DNA from: Pholiota molesta
Lineage: Eukaryota > Basidiomycota > Agaricomycetes > Agaricales > Strophariaceae
Reading direction: 5' to 3'
DNA length: 64,000 bases
Assembly (NCBI GenBank): GCA_014925825.1
Contig: JACGCK010000002.1
Location: forward strand, 248,001-312,000
The notes under the pieces were generated by a model, which saw nothing but the letters and a program-made list of their open reading frames with translations, was not told where the DNA came from and ran no database searches. Shown piece after piece: positions 1-11,427 of this stretch. The position numbers and the translations under genes were made by a program. Within the stretch, counting starts at the first letter, position 1, and each line of letters opens with the position of its first letter.

Positions 1-2619
1 GCTGCGGCCCCTACTGCGGCCCCAACTCGCCCTCGCGCGTCAGTTTCGGAAGCTGTGAAGAAAGCACCCCTTTCGTCGCGGCCCAGCGTTTCAGGCTCTG
101 CCAAACCAACAGGGGCTGTGAAAACTACGCCGGTATCGCGGTCCTCTGCTGCCGCCCCTCCAACCAGGGCCGCAAGAACCGCATCCGTTTCCTCCATAAA
201 AGAAGTTAAGGAGGATACTACTGCAGTCCTAGAGCTGCAAACACAAGTATGTTGGGATTTTCACAATCATATGCGCACATCTCATTCTTTTTAATACAAA
301 GCTCGAAGAAGCGACGCGCAATTTGGAACTGAAAAACGCTGCAGTTTCTGACTTACAGGATCAGCTTGCTAAAGTCGAAGCCTCTCTTGCCAACGCTGCA
401 TCGGAAGCAGATGAATATAGAGTTTGTGCAATCAAGGATTCAGAAGACGCTAAAGCTGCTCTCGAAGTTCAACTTGAGGAAAAGCAGAATGAGCTGGAGA
501 AAGTGCAAGCACAGTTGGAGGAAGTTACTGTATCCTTGCATACAGTACAGAAAGAAGTTGGTGGCACCCTTATTTCACCTATCATTTTATGCTTATGCAC
601 TTTGTAGCTTGCAGACTCCAAAACTGCCGCCCTCAAGCAGAACGATGTCGTGACTCAATTACAAACTCAGATCCAAGAATTTAATGTGGCTTTGGCCTCA
701 TCGAAAGAGCAGATTGCGTCACTTGAACAGAGCGCTGCGGGAACCTCGGCTTCCCTCGAGGCAGCGACGATTCAGGAAGAAGCTCTCTTCAAGGCTCAGT
801 CTGATTACAAGGCAATTGCGGAGGAATCCGAAGCGCTGAAGGCAGTGCATACAAAGGCTCTTCAAGATTCAGAGAACCTGATTGCAGAACTTCGAGCAAA
901 GGCTGCCGAAGCTGAATCTCTAGAAGCGCAAGTGGCTGCGCTGAAGGACGAGAAGGAGGAGAACTCCAATAAGCTTTCTGAACTCGAAATCGAGATCCTC
1001 GAGCTAAAGGAAGCTCAAGATGGTCTGGAAGACACCCGCGATCGCCTTCAGCAGCAAATTGCCACATTGGAAGACGAGTTAGCAAATGCCGCTGTAGCCT
1101 CTGGCATTGCTAAGGAAGATTTGTCCAAGAAAGAGGAGGGACACGCTCAGAAACTCGAAGCGCTCATTAGCATGCACGAGAAAGAGCTGGAGACTGAAGC
1201 CGCACGTTACGCTGAAGTAGCCGCTTCGTTGGAGGCTCTCAATGCCAAACTTTCGGAAACGTTAGCTGCCTATGAACAATCTAAGCAAGATCTTCTTGGC
1301 AAAGAAGAGAAACATTCGGCGAAGATTACGGCATTGGAAGATGCTTCTGCTGCTTCGCAGGCAGTTCTTTCGGCGGAAATAGAGAAGATCACGAAGGAGT
1401 TACAGGTCAGTGCTTTGAATCGTTACGACGTCTTCGTCTCATTGTCAACGATATCGTTATAGAGTCAAGAATCTATTTACAACGCCAAAGTGGATGCTGT
1501 GAAATCAGAACACGCAAAGCTGTTGGAAGAAGCGTATGAAAAGGCCAAGGTAAACCTTTTAGCAGTTATTTATTATTCTCGATAGTAATCATGCCCTTAT
1601 TAGGATGAAGCATCATCTGCACACGCGCACGAGTTACAAGCTTTCCGTGCAAGCTCTAACGCCACAATTGAGGAAATCAAATCAGCCAACAAAATTGCAC
1701 TGGACACTCTCAAAGCTGATCACGCCTCTTCGCTCGAGAGTGAAGTCAATGATTTGCAAAAGCAGATCAACAAGCTCAAACTCGAGCTAAAGGCTACTCA
1801 GGATGATCTTCTGAAAGCCAAGGCGTCGCTCGAGACCTCGCGCTCAGAGGTTGAATCTTTGACCAAACAGCGCGATGCCGCTCTGGCTCAAGCAGAGACT
1901 ATTCCCACATCTTCTCCTGAACAAGCTGATGAAATTGCTCGGTTGCAAAGGGAGTTATCTAATACGAAGGACGATCTCGCTGCGGTTACAGAGATGCTGA
2001 ACCTGACCAAGGGCTCAATGACACAACTGTCCGACAACCATTCAAGGGAACTGCAAGAGGCTGCAAAGGGCCGAGCAGACGAAGTCCTTAAATTGCGTTC
2101 TACACATGATGCCGAAATCACGACGTTTGCTACACAGAAGTCAGAGCTGCTCATCAAACTTTCCGACTTGGAGGGCGAGTTGTTGAGTGCCAAAGCAGCG
2201 CTCAATGCACAGCAGACTGCCTCACCGAAGAGCACCAGCAATGGGCATACTCAGCCTACATCGGTGGTAACGAAGGAAGAACTCACGAAGTTGCATGAGG
2301 CCCATAATCTCAAGCTTCATGACCTTCAGGCTGATCATGAAAGGGCCTTCAAACGGATGAAAGAGGAACTGGACGTTGCTCTCGGTAGGATCGATGAACT
2401 GGAGCAGGACCTTTCACGTAAGGACATGGAAATACAGTACATGGCACAAGATCAAGAAGAAAGCCAGGAGCAAATCACTAGGTACGTCCAATTTTATCAT
2501 CATCGTTTCCACTGGGACTAGCGCTAGTTCGTTTGATCTGCACACGTTGAACTGACTTTGTCTTTCACAGGTTAAAAGAGGATCTCGAAGCTGCTTTGAA
2601 TGACAAGCAGCAATCATGA
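1..2619 (+). CDS. Coiled-coil protein ('M protein repeat' type), 5' part outside window
   Basis: The reading frame is open from base 1, so the start lies upstream. The first 80 or so residues are Ala/Pro/Ser/Thr-rich and basic, like the disordered linker of a cytoskeletal protein. The rest is almost continuous heptad-type coiled coil rich in Glu, Lys, Leu, Ala and Gln. Exons join cleanly in frame across introns at about 247-301, 556-607, 1407-1462, 1551-1604 and 2482-2570; the last exon ends in a TGA at 2617-2619. Agaricomycete genomes carry similar proteins labelled 'M protein repeat'. A CAP-Gly or other head domain could lie upstream, since CLIP-170-like proteins have this layout, but none is visible. 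The function is unknown; a scaffold or microtubule-associated role is inference only. Confidence 0.85.
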
Positions 2620-3328
2620 GCAACAAATTATCGGCGTTGTCTTTGGGTGTCGGTGACTTGACTAATTCTTTCACTACTCTATTCAACCTTCCCTCTAGCT
2701 CCTGTAATACCCAACGAACATTTTCATTCATTGGAATCCGGATTTTATACATTATGCACTTCATTCTTCCATTGTCCGAATATGCTCTCTTTCGGATGTC
2801 TTTTACTCCCTATACCTTCATCTTTGGATATATGCAATGTCTTCACTGTTCACCATTACATTCGAATAATAGTATAATCACGTGATTATCTTTTATTTAT
2901 TGACTAGCTCTGGGATTTTACCTTACCCTGTAGTTGTGAAATTTCTATGCAAGGCTATAATCCGCTTACCATGGATGTTATCGCAGCACCAGGACAGCGC
3001 TGGAGGTCGGTGCGGAGATAACAGCGATGCGGACTGTTAGGTCTCGACAAGACGAGTTTCCTTACAATCAAAGTTCAACGTTTGCGTCCAGCAGGGGTGT
3101 CCAAATCGACTATCATTTGAATTACTGTTTTTATGTGGGTGCCAGAGGATCTGGCTTGTGTTAAGTGGCGGCGCAGTGGTATCCGAGGTAAAATCATGCC
3201 ATACGGCTAAAGCCGACGTATCCGACCCCCAAGGGATTTAGTGAAATCAGCCGAGGAGGTGTCCAGCAGAGGACCCTGACTTCCCAAACTTTTCTTCCTC
3301 CAACCTCCATCTCCTCCGGTCTCAAGTC
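2620..3328. other. Intergenic region upstream of YHM2
   Basis: This gap of about 710 bases lies between the coiled-coil gene and YHM2. No convincing gene is visible. It holds a 16-bp perfect palindrome with a CACGTG core (2874-2889) and an imperfect hairpin at 2977-3022. It should contain the 3' UTR of the first gene and the YHM2 promoter. Confidence 0.6.
2874..2889. promoter_or_regulatory. 16-bp palindrome ATAATCACGTGATTAT
   Basis: The sequence equals its own reverse complement over 16 bases and centres on the E-box CACGTG. It lies about 440 bp upstream of the YHM2 start. CACGTG is the core site of bHLH factors such as Cbf1 and Pho4. A role in YHM2 regulation is inference. Confidence 0.45.
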
Positions 3329-4791
3329 ATGGGCGTCTCCGCAGAACCAGGTCAAAAGGGCATCAATTGGTCCAACATTGCCGTCGGTGAGCGTGTTCTG
3401 GGTTTGTCTAGACGTGGATGCCATGCTCACCTCTAGATGTAGGTGGTATTATGAACATGGTATGATTTTACACGCCAGCTCGCAGACTCTCGCTAACGTG
3501 TCCGCCCATGTTTTGTTTCATAGTTCGTAAGTTTCTTCTTCGTGTTCCTCATATGTTTTGAATGTAACTGACATGGCTTCTGTCTGTATAGGAGGCAAGT
3601 CGCGTTTGTCGTGCGGGATGTATGAGCGCCAATTCTAAATCCTTGTATAGGTTACCACACTTGGCCAACCACTAGAGGTTCTGAAAACGCAAATGGCTGC
3701 CAACCGCTCGCAAACCATGTTGCAAGCTGTCAAGACGGTTTGGAGCCGTGGTGGTGTTGCTGGGTTCTACCAGGGACTTATTCCTTGGGTAGGTTCTTTG
3801 GTTCATGGCTCTCTATAAATATCTTGACATTTGGCATAGGCATGGATTGAAGCTTCCACCAAGGGCGCAGTCTTGATTTTCGCTGCTTCAGAGGTTGAGT
3901 CGGCCTCCCTCAATGCGGGTATTAACCCCGCTTTGGCTGGTTTGTTGGGTGGTATGACTGGAGGTGTTGCGCAGGCTTACGCGACTATGGGTATGTTTTC
4001 CACTTTACTCTTTTCGAAATATGTTCTACTATAAATTCACGCGTCTTGGGGACGCGTCATCTGGCCGTTTACTTATGCTAACTACCAAGTCAGGTTTCAC
4101 GACATGTATGAAAACTGCCGAAATTACTCGAGCGAAGACGGCCGCCACTGGTGTTAAGCCTCCATCAACCTGGGCCGTCTTCGCAGATATCTACCGCCGG
4201 GAAGGACTCGCTGGTGTAAACAAGGGTGTTAACGCTGTTGCTGTTCGCCAATGTACCAACTGGGGTTCTCGGTAGGTCTTCATTGAATATCTTTCTCTGT
4301 ATTTTATGACTTATGGTGCACCAATATCTTAGTATGGGTTTTGCTCGGCTAGCTGAAGATTCTATCCGAAAGATTAGGGGCAAGGGAGAGACAGAAAAGC
4401 TCGGTGCTTTCGACAAAATTCTTGCCTCTTCAATCGGTGGTGCTCTTGCTACTTGGAATCAACCTATTGAAGTCGTTCGCGTTGAGGTAAAGGAGTAAGC
4501 CGTTTATTAATAGGCACATATTGAGATTTCTTGCAGATGCAAAGTATGGCTAAAGGCAGCGCCAACCGACCTGCCAAATTGACTATTGTCAACACCCTGG
4601 CCTTCATCTACAAGGAGAATGGTGTCAAAGGATTATACCGCGGAGTCACCCCTCGCATTGGTCTTGGCGTCTGGCAAACAATATGCATGGTGTCTCTTGC
4701 AGACTATGTTAAAGCTTGGTAAGTTCTTTGATTTGCGTTGTGCAAGTCTTTGCTAATTTGGAATCATGATACCAGGGTGAAGGGCGAGTAA
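3329..4791 (+). CDS. YHM2: Mitochondrial citrate/oxoglutarate carrier Yhm2
   Basis: This is a mitochondrial carrier family protein of the inner membrane; yeast Yhm2 exchanges citrate for 2-oxoglutarate and was first found associated with mtDNA. The spliced product is 299 residues and follows the yeast protein closely: [20 protein letters not shown] in the first repeat, the [19 protein letters not shown] segment, a central [16 protein letters not shown] block, [14 protein letters not shown] and a [13 protein letters not shown] block in the third repeat. Exons are 3329-3386, 3443-3459, 3524-3526, 3592-3594, 3651-3788, 3840-3990, 4094-4271, 4333-4486, 4537-4718 and 4776-4791, summing to 900 nt in frame. 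Two exons are only 3 nt long (TTC and GAG), and the intron after the second begins with GC (GCAAGT). The start ATG gives a short N-terminus without a presequence, as usual for carriers. Confidence 0.95.
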
Positions 4792-5088
4792 GACGATAAT
4801 TTATAATAGATTTTAGACATGCGGACCTCTTTATACCGTAATATGATATTTATACTCCACACCTTTGAACTTGCCTTCCTGCGCCTTGAGGGATATACTG
4901 AGGTACATATCTTCAAGGGCAACCTTTGGGCAACCTGATTGTTTGATATAAGTATCTGATTCTGTCTCCAGAGTCCGGCTACTGTCGGCAGAATATTATC
5001 CGTGCCGTACATACATTACATACATGCCCCAGCTTATTCGAAGACACACCATCAGTGCATCAGCCTTCAAAGCTTCACGTTCTCCGTC

Positions 5089-6030
5089 ATGAGCTCAACG
5101 ATCGCTGCTTCCAAGGTTCCTCATCCCTTCCTTGTTAAATATCTTGCACAGCTTGCACAACATCCTCTGCGCACGAAGGCTATTACGACTGGTATATCAT
5201 TTCTTGCCTTCGCTAACTCTTAATTAATCAGCGGCGTCGACAGGTACTTTGTGCTTCTTGCAAGAGGTTCTTGGAAGTAATCTGTCAGGTTCACCTACAA
5301 AGGTGTCCAAAGATGCATCACCACTCGTTCGCGCGCTAGGAAAGGCTCATGTCGACGCGAAAGCGCTCAAAATGGCGATATACGGCTTCCTGGTGTCCGC
5401 GCCATTAAGTCATGTCCTCATCGGTCTGCTTCAGAAGGCCTTTGCAGGACGTACGTCGCCACGCGCTAGAATTGCCCAGATTCTTGCCAGCAATTTGTTG
5501 ATCTCCCCCATTCAGACCTCCTGTGAGTACAAGCCTAGCACCTCCAGGTAGCCGCATTGACAGTCCCCCAAGCATACCTGGCATCCATGGCCGTGATCAA
5601 CGGGGCTACATCCCTTGACGAGATCATCAAGACAGTGAAATCTGGTTTCTTCTCGGTCATTCGCGTATGCCATCTGTTATATATCTCCTTTACGTTAAAT
5701 TCAAGCATGCCATTTTTTTTTTTTTTTTAAATTTAGATTTCATGGGTTGTGTCCCCACTATCCATGACTATTGCCCAGAAGTTTGTCCCTGTGGAGGTGA
5801 GTCTGATATATTGCATGATTGCCACAATCGTCTCAACTTTCTTTCGAAGCTCTGGGTGCCATTCTTCAATGCTATTCAATTTGTTCTTGGGGTATGTATC
5901 ATCTGTTTCCTGCACTATATCAGTGTCTTATCAACGTGTTTAGACGTACTTCAACGTCCGCGTCAAACAACTTCGCCTCGCAGCTCTCAAGAAGGAGCAG
6001 CAAAAGAAGGATCAGGAACGCAGAGATTAG
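5089..6030 (+). CDS. Mpv17/PMP22 family membrane protein
   Basis: The spliced product is 227 residues. Exons are 5089-5191, 5232-5522, 5564-5664, 5737-5796, 5850-5891 and 5944-6030, all in phase. It has the compact four-helix layout of the Mpv17/PMP22 family: an HPLRTKAITT start to the first helix, a central APLSHVLIGLL helix, an NGATSLDEIIKTVKSGFFSVI segment, then the WVVSPLSMTIAQKFVPVE..WVPFFNAIQF region that corresponds to the family's W-x-x-W-P-x-x-Q-x-x-N-F signature. The C-terminus is basic and ends in KKDQERRD. Members sit in peroxisomal or inner mitochondrial membranes and are thought to form channels; I cannot tell which organelle applies here. The intron at 5665-5736 holds a run of 16 T. 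Its stop is only about 130 bp from the convergent TRAPPC8 stop. Confidence 0.88.
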
Positions 6031-6159
6031 TCTTCAAACACACTAACTGTTGCACAGCCGACTGGCTTGAGACTCTCTGGCAGTTAATACCATCTATCTA
6101 TCTATGATTGTATACCAGTACATATATTCTGAAACGCTTCATATACCGCAAATCTGAGT

Positions 6160-9100
6160 CTATTCCAAGGTCCGAGAATTACATACAACAATACAAAACC
6201 CTTCCTGTTGAGTCGAAGGTTCTTGCAGATAGCGTTGTATTCTTCCACTTCCTTCGTTTTCTAGCGAAGGAATAGATATTTCAGTCTCTAAAGTCCATCC
6301 GCCCAAACCATATGTTCCTGGTCGAGTAACCCAAAGCTTTGGTTCAACAATGACAGTGCCTGATGGTGGAATGGTACCGCGGAATGTTAAGCGACCAAGG
6401 TAAGGAGGAGGAAGGAGATCTCTGTTCGAATTTGGACATTTAGAATTATACAAATTTTGATTAAGGAGTTACTTACATTGAACTCGCAGACTTTGACTGT
6501 AGTTTCAATGTATATTGTGCTGGGACTGTCAGAGAGTAATTCCGTAGCTGGAATTTTACAGAGACACAACAAGGTCTGGCCAAAGATTAAATGACGAATT
6601 ATTAAAAATTAATCATGCTCACCCTTCCTCAAAATTGTGCAACTTCGTGCCAATGTCCTTCAAAGACAATACGATGGGGTTCATTTCCGTATTCCATTCA
6701 CTGCCGCGAATGGCGCTCAGCACCTCCATGTTCTCTCTCCGCGTTTCTGCATACATGCTGCGTTTCACCTTTGCGCTTTCGGCTTCCTCTAGAATGCCTT
6801 CCAATGCAGCATGGCCTGATCCCAGAGTGATCCCGTGGACATTCAGATGACCCGAGATATTTTGGGATGGGATTTCCCAAAACAGTACCAGATCAACACC
6901 TGTAGGACTATACAGGGGAAATATGAAGGGATGAGAGCTTGAAGAGATATAGGAATGAATCTGTGCAATGTTCTGCGAGACATATTTTCTTCGACCACTT
7001 TGCACGAAGTTCAAGGTTACAGGATCTTGTATCGATCGCTTTCTAGTAGACTATCAAGCAAAATATTTAATCAGTAAGTGTAGTATACGCAATCATGAGA
7101 AAATTTACCTCAGAAATATGATCACAGTGTAAGTCTATGGGAGGTGGTCTTGAGGGATCGATTGCCCCGCCCTTCAATATATCATCGAGTTTCTTGGAGA
7201 CAAAAGATAGAGTTTCGCGAGAACCCGAGCCTTCCAACCAGGGAGTCGCACCTAGAAGGAATCGAGAACTTTGCAAAGGGGGAACTGTACCACTAATTTT
7301 CGTTCACTACGAATGATGAAGCGCAGAACGGCTGGATTTGCTCACCGATCTTGCTCGGACAATGTCGTGCACGTCCATTGGGGACTAATAGTAGTAATTT
7401 GGGTAATATCAACGGAACTCGATTGCGACGTATTGGTGATGTCCACATCTAACACATATAAATGGTCTTGTGATTGGGATGGTTCAGCCGAAACTGATAG
7501 GTCGAACAGGGGAAGGACTTCATATGGACGCGCCAGCTTCGTTGAATAGAATGGCTGTGAATCATCCTATTGGATAGATGTATAAATAGACACGCGTCCC
7601 GACTGGCAAAACGATACTAACCTCTCGGAAAACAAATAATAGAGATAACTCATGCTTTCCTATTGATTCTGCATGGATGATAACAGGAGCCTCGATCTGT
7701 TCGCCTGGTTGAAGCACAGACAATTCACCTAGTGACAAACGACGTGGTTCTTGGGGCTTTAGTGAATTGGCAGATCCCACGACTTCGCTTGAAGTTGCCG
7801 CTAATGAGGTGCATCAGTCGGGTCATCAAAAATAGAACGCAAGCCCTACAATATTCGAAAGACTCTATCGATCCGACCCAAAGCTCGTCGTTCGCTCCAG
7901 TTATCATCCAAACTTCACTGATCGGCCGCGTCCCTGCGTTCGTTAACCCAAGCCTTTCCGACTTGTTCTCGCCTTGGAGGAAGACGAGGCGCTCATCTTC
8001 GACATAAGTAATCTGCAATTTATGGTCGGCAGGTACCACTTCAACCTGCATGAAGACATCAGATGCATATGTAGGTTTTTGTCGTTGTAATGCAGTTTCA
8101 TGCAATCGACGTCCACGCGAAGCCAGAGGTTCCAATATAGGTAATTGTGCCAGGAAGTCGTATTTCGCGTGCGTGATTCGTAATTTGGCTGGTCTCCTCG
8201 ATTTCAGCGAAATGGGTATCTTCAAAGAGTCAATAAAGGTGAGAAATAAATGACGGTGCATATACTCACCGAAATGGACGCCTTTGGACCCAAGGTTGCC
8301 TCTTTAATCACTTCGACGTCAATAGCATCATCAAGGGATCCAGATTTGAGGTTATCAGTCTCTACGACGAGCAAAGTAACATTAGAGAGATTGATTTCAG
8401 CGTCGAGTGGGTTCTGCATGATGAGATCCACCCAGAAAAGTTCTGAAAGAGTTCTTTTTAGAAACTGTCATGAATCGATCACAGCTATTTCATACCATTC
8501 GTGCTGACCTTTCCGCTGGGCGCGAGCATCGATTTGCCTCCTTGTGCTTTCCAAAAAGCTAGCCAATCGTCTTTTCTGCTGGACCATATATCTGTATCTT
8601 CGTTGATATTGTCACCAGGAAATCTGAGCCTCGATTGCTTTGTAACGCATAACTTGAGGGGCATCTGAAGATTAGCTTTAGATACTTGCTCTGGATCGGT
8701 GGATTTCCAATACTACAATCAGAATGTGAGTATGTAAATCGCATGCTAAGGACGAAAATTATAACGTGCATTGTATGCAACTCTAAAGTCATCCAAGTAA
8801 AGTTTATCGTTCCCCGGTCCTTTAAGCGTCCCATCGCTATGTGTAGGTAGTCCCGAGTTTGAAAAGGCAGAGGAACCTCTCAGCAGGCCCAAGAACAACT
8901 TAACAGCGCCAGAGACATCGCCGGTAGTATACAATAATCGACCTTATGATATAAAATAATTAGTATAGAGGCTGCATATTTCAGAAATCTGTGAACCCTC
9001 AAACCTAGAGGATGTTCTATTCCAGACATGATTTGATCTAGACCTTCTATCGATGTTGGCGACTTTCCTTCAGAGTCCCAAAATGAGGGAGATAATTCCT

Positions 9101-11089
9101 TGGACGGCTTAATGCGATAAATATCTTGCGCTTTGCGCAGAAAATACATCGTCAAAGGTTTCTGTTGAGCGACGAATGAGCATCGGATGTCCCACGTGAA
9201 CAAAAATGGAAGATAGACGAACAATACCACATTTCTCTAATCGGGTGGCAGCCAAAACGTACCAGAGAGCTGCACGCCTCCAGGCTCTTTTCTTCGTACT
9301 TAAGAAAGCTGCATGAGCCAATAGCAAAGCTGCGGGAGCTTCCTCTGCCTTGATGAATTCAAACCGTTGTAGTCATATCCAAATTTGCAATGAGAAATGA
9401 TAAGATCACGCACATTGTTGGCAGCCCAAACTAGCCATCGTTCACCTTCTAGCATAGGGCTGAGGAAATCCGGTGGTGCGATGCTGGCTTCCCACCGTAC
9501 AGCACATAGAAGAGCACGGAGTTGAGCATGGGGAGGAAGATCTGAGGAATATGGATGAATAGTTGATATGGCCGTTTGAGCATGAAGAGGAACAGTGGGC
9601 CCTGGTGCAAGTAGCAAAGGAAGAATGTCCTGCAGAAAAAAATTATTTTGTCAGCATTCCAAATTGCCTTGATGTAGAAATACTACTCACCGAACCACCT
9701 TTGCTCTCTTTTCGCAGAGCGTCCCATACCATGACAGCTAATTTGAAATCTCCTAGGATAGTAGAAAATTCGGCCAGGCGACGTTGTTGTGAAGGGGGAG
9801 CAATGCCACTGCTTAAAGAAGAACGGCCCGGAAGTGATGTGGTGCTTGCAGATATGGAAGGTGTAGGGACTGGACTCGATGATTGGGAGCCAAACAACCG
9901 TCGCGTTGAGGAAAAAAGGCGCGATGGAAGGCGCCGGGTCGAGGAGAACTAGAAAAATATTTAGACCAAGTCAGATATCGCAGAGCATTGCGGTACAACC
10001 AATCACACATTTTCATTCCACTCATTGACACATTTCTCCATCCAGGGAATAAGGCTCATAACAAGAAATTCGCGAGTAAATCGAGCCGTTTGCTGGATAT
10101 CCTTCTCTTCCATCCTTAACGTGTTCATGGCTGTTAGATTTCCGGGGGTGAGAGTGGGGGAAGTAGGCACAGAAGAATTCTTCTGGGACGGAGAATCGGG
10201 AGATGGAGGCGACGGTAAACGTGGCATCAGCGCAGGGACGGGTATAGGAGCAGGTGGTATTTTGGGTAGAACGAGAGGGAGTAGATAGCTATGAAGACCA
10301 AATTGTTTTTTGACAGCATTATACAGAGCATTAGCCCTGTAATGAATTATGTCGTGAGTGGCACAGCAGTACAGCACAGCAATCTAACTTACTCTTCATC
10401 GGATAGAGGTGAATTTTGAGGGTGTATGATCAATGTATATCTCAGGAAGTTGGTGTCCACCCATGCTGGAAATTGCATATTTCGTGCATGTAACGCAGTG
10501 ATAGCTTGCAGTGGATTGGGTGACGTAGTAGATACAGCGAGTATAACTGAATTACAAATTGATGAGGGCAAGTAGTAAGAAAGGACGTAATTGACGTACG
10601 GGCGACAGGATGGTTCCAACTCTCGTTCTTCGAGGGCACAAAATCACCCTCTGCGCACCGTCGCAGTTCATCCCACCATGGCGTTCGCATAGTTTCCTTG
10701 TCCCCCATAATTTCGACATCTTGTACCCACTTTCCACATCGCTTGCTAATGCGCGCAGTCATCCAATCAATAGCACGAATGGCGCGCTGCTCCTCGTCTT
10801 CACGGCATGCCTCTTCAACGTCTAGCAAGTCTGAGAACGAAGAGCAAATGACGCGTGAGGTACAGAGACCAATGAAGTTGTCCGAGTTGTAACTAAAAGA
10901 ATATAGCTTTTTGGGTACGACAGCAATCACGGGCATCGGAAACTTACCTTGAGGCAGTGGAGAGAAAGACTGCAGGATATTTTGCAATGGGGGGAGAGAC
11001 GACTTCTCTAGCAGCTCACTCAGATCTGGAGCAGAAAGGATACATATATGCGGGCTGAGAGAGTGAGGAAGAGTGGGAGCCATGCCCAT
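6160..11089 (-). CDS. TRS85: TRAPP complex subunit 8 (Trs85-like)
   Basis: This is the large TRAPPIII subunit, which directs the Ypt1/Rab1 exchange complex to early Golgi and autophagy membranes. Reading from the start, it has an N-terminal segment ending in PWWDELRRC (animal TRAPPC8 has PWFESYRETF here), then a block matching the family core (PAWVDTNFLRYTLIIH...NALYNAVKKQFGLHSYLLPL), a Pro/Ser-rich insert, TREFLVMSLIPWMEKCVNEWNE, helical repeats, and beta-sandwich-like C-terminal modules ending near the GTYGLGGWTLETEI strand. There are many 50-60-nt introns. The start is the first ATG of the N-terminal exon (11089; 11083 also possible). The N-terminal splice between about 10830 and 10940 is ambiguous: either one 117-nt intron, or a shorter intron followed by an exon that needs an extra base. 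Confidence 0.9.
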
Positions 11090-11427
11090 ACAAGACAAGC
11101 AAGTACCAGGACCGCATCAAACCCAGGCGCACATATCACTTCCATTTTCTCACGCGATCCGCCTCCACCGCCACCAAAATCACTTCCTATAATATTTCAT
11201 AACAACAATCTTCCTCCCATGCCCCCCAGCAGCTGAAGCGCCATCATTCATGGTCAGTGTAAAAGGATATCCTAAGTAGTAGTGGAGATCGTAACTTTCT
11301 ATGAAGAGTCTAAAATATGACGACAGACTTCTTGAGAGCCACATTCATATGACTATACCTAGCTCGTAAAAGTTCATTGTTTACACCTGTAAACGGTCTA
11401 ATATATATAGAATCCTATTCAAATTAA
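11090..11427. other. Intergenic region, no gene seen
   Basis: Gap between the TRAPPC8 start and the LCCL-protein stop, both on the minus strand. It must contain the TRAPPC8 promoter. I see no conserved reading frame or RNA gene in it. Confidence 0.5.

Noticed and set aside
10820..10940. A one-base frameshift in the N-terminal part of TRAPPC8
   Set aside because: A peptide in another frame (ending SFALR, before FSDLL) would fit with one extra base, but a single 117-nt GT-AG intron restores the frame without any error, so a break is not required.
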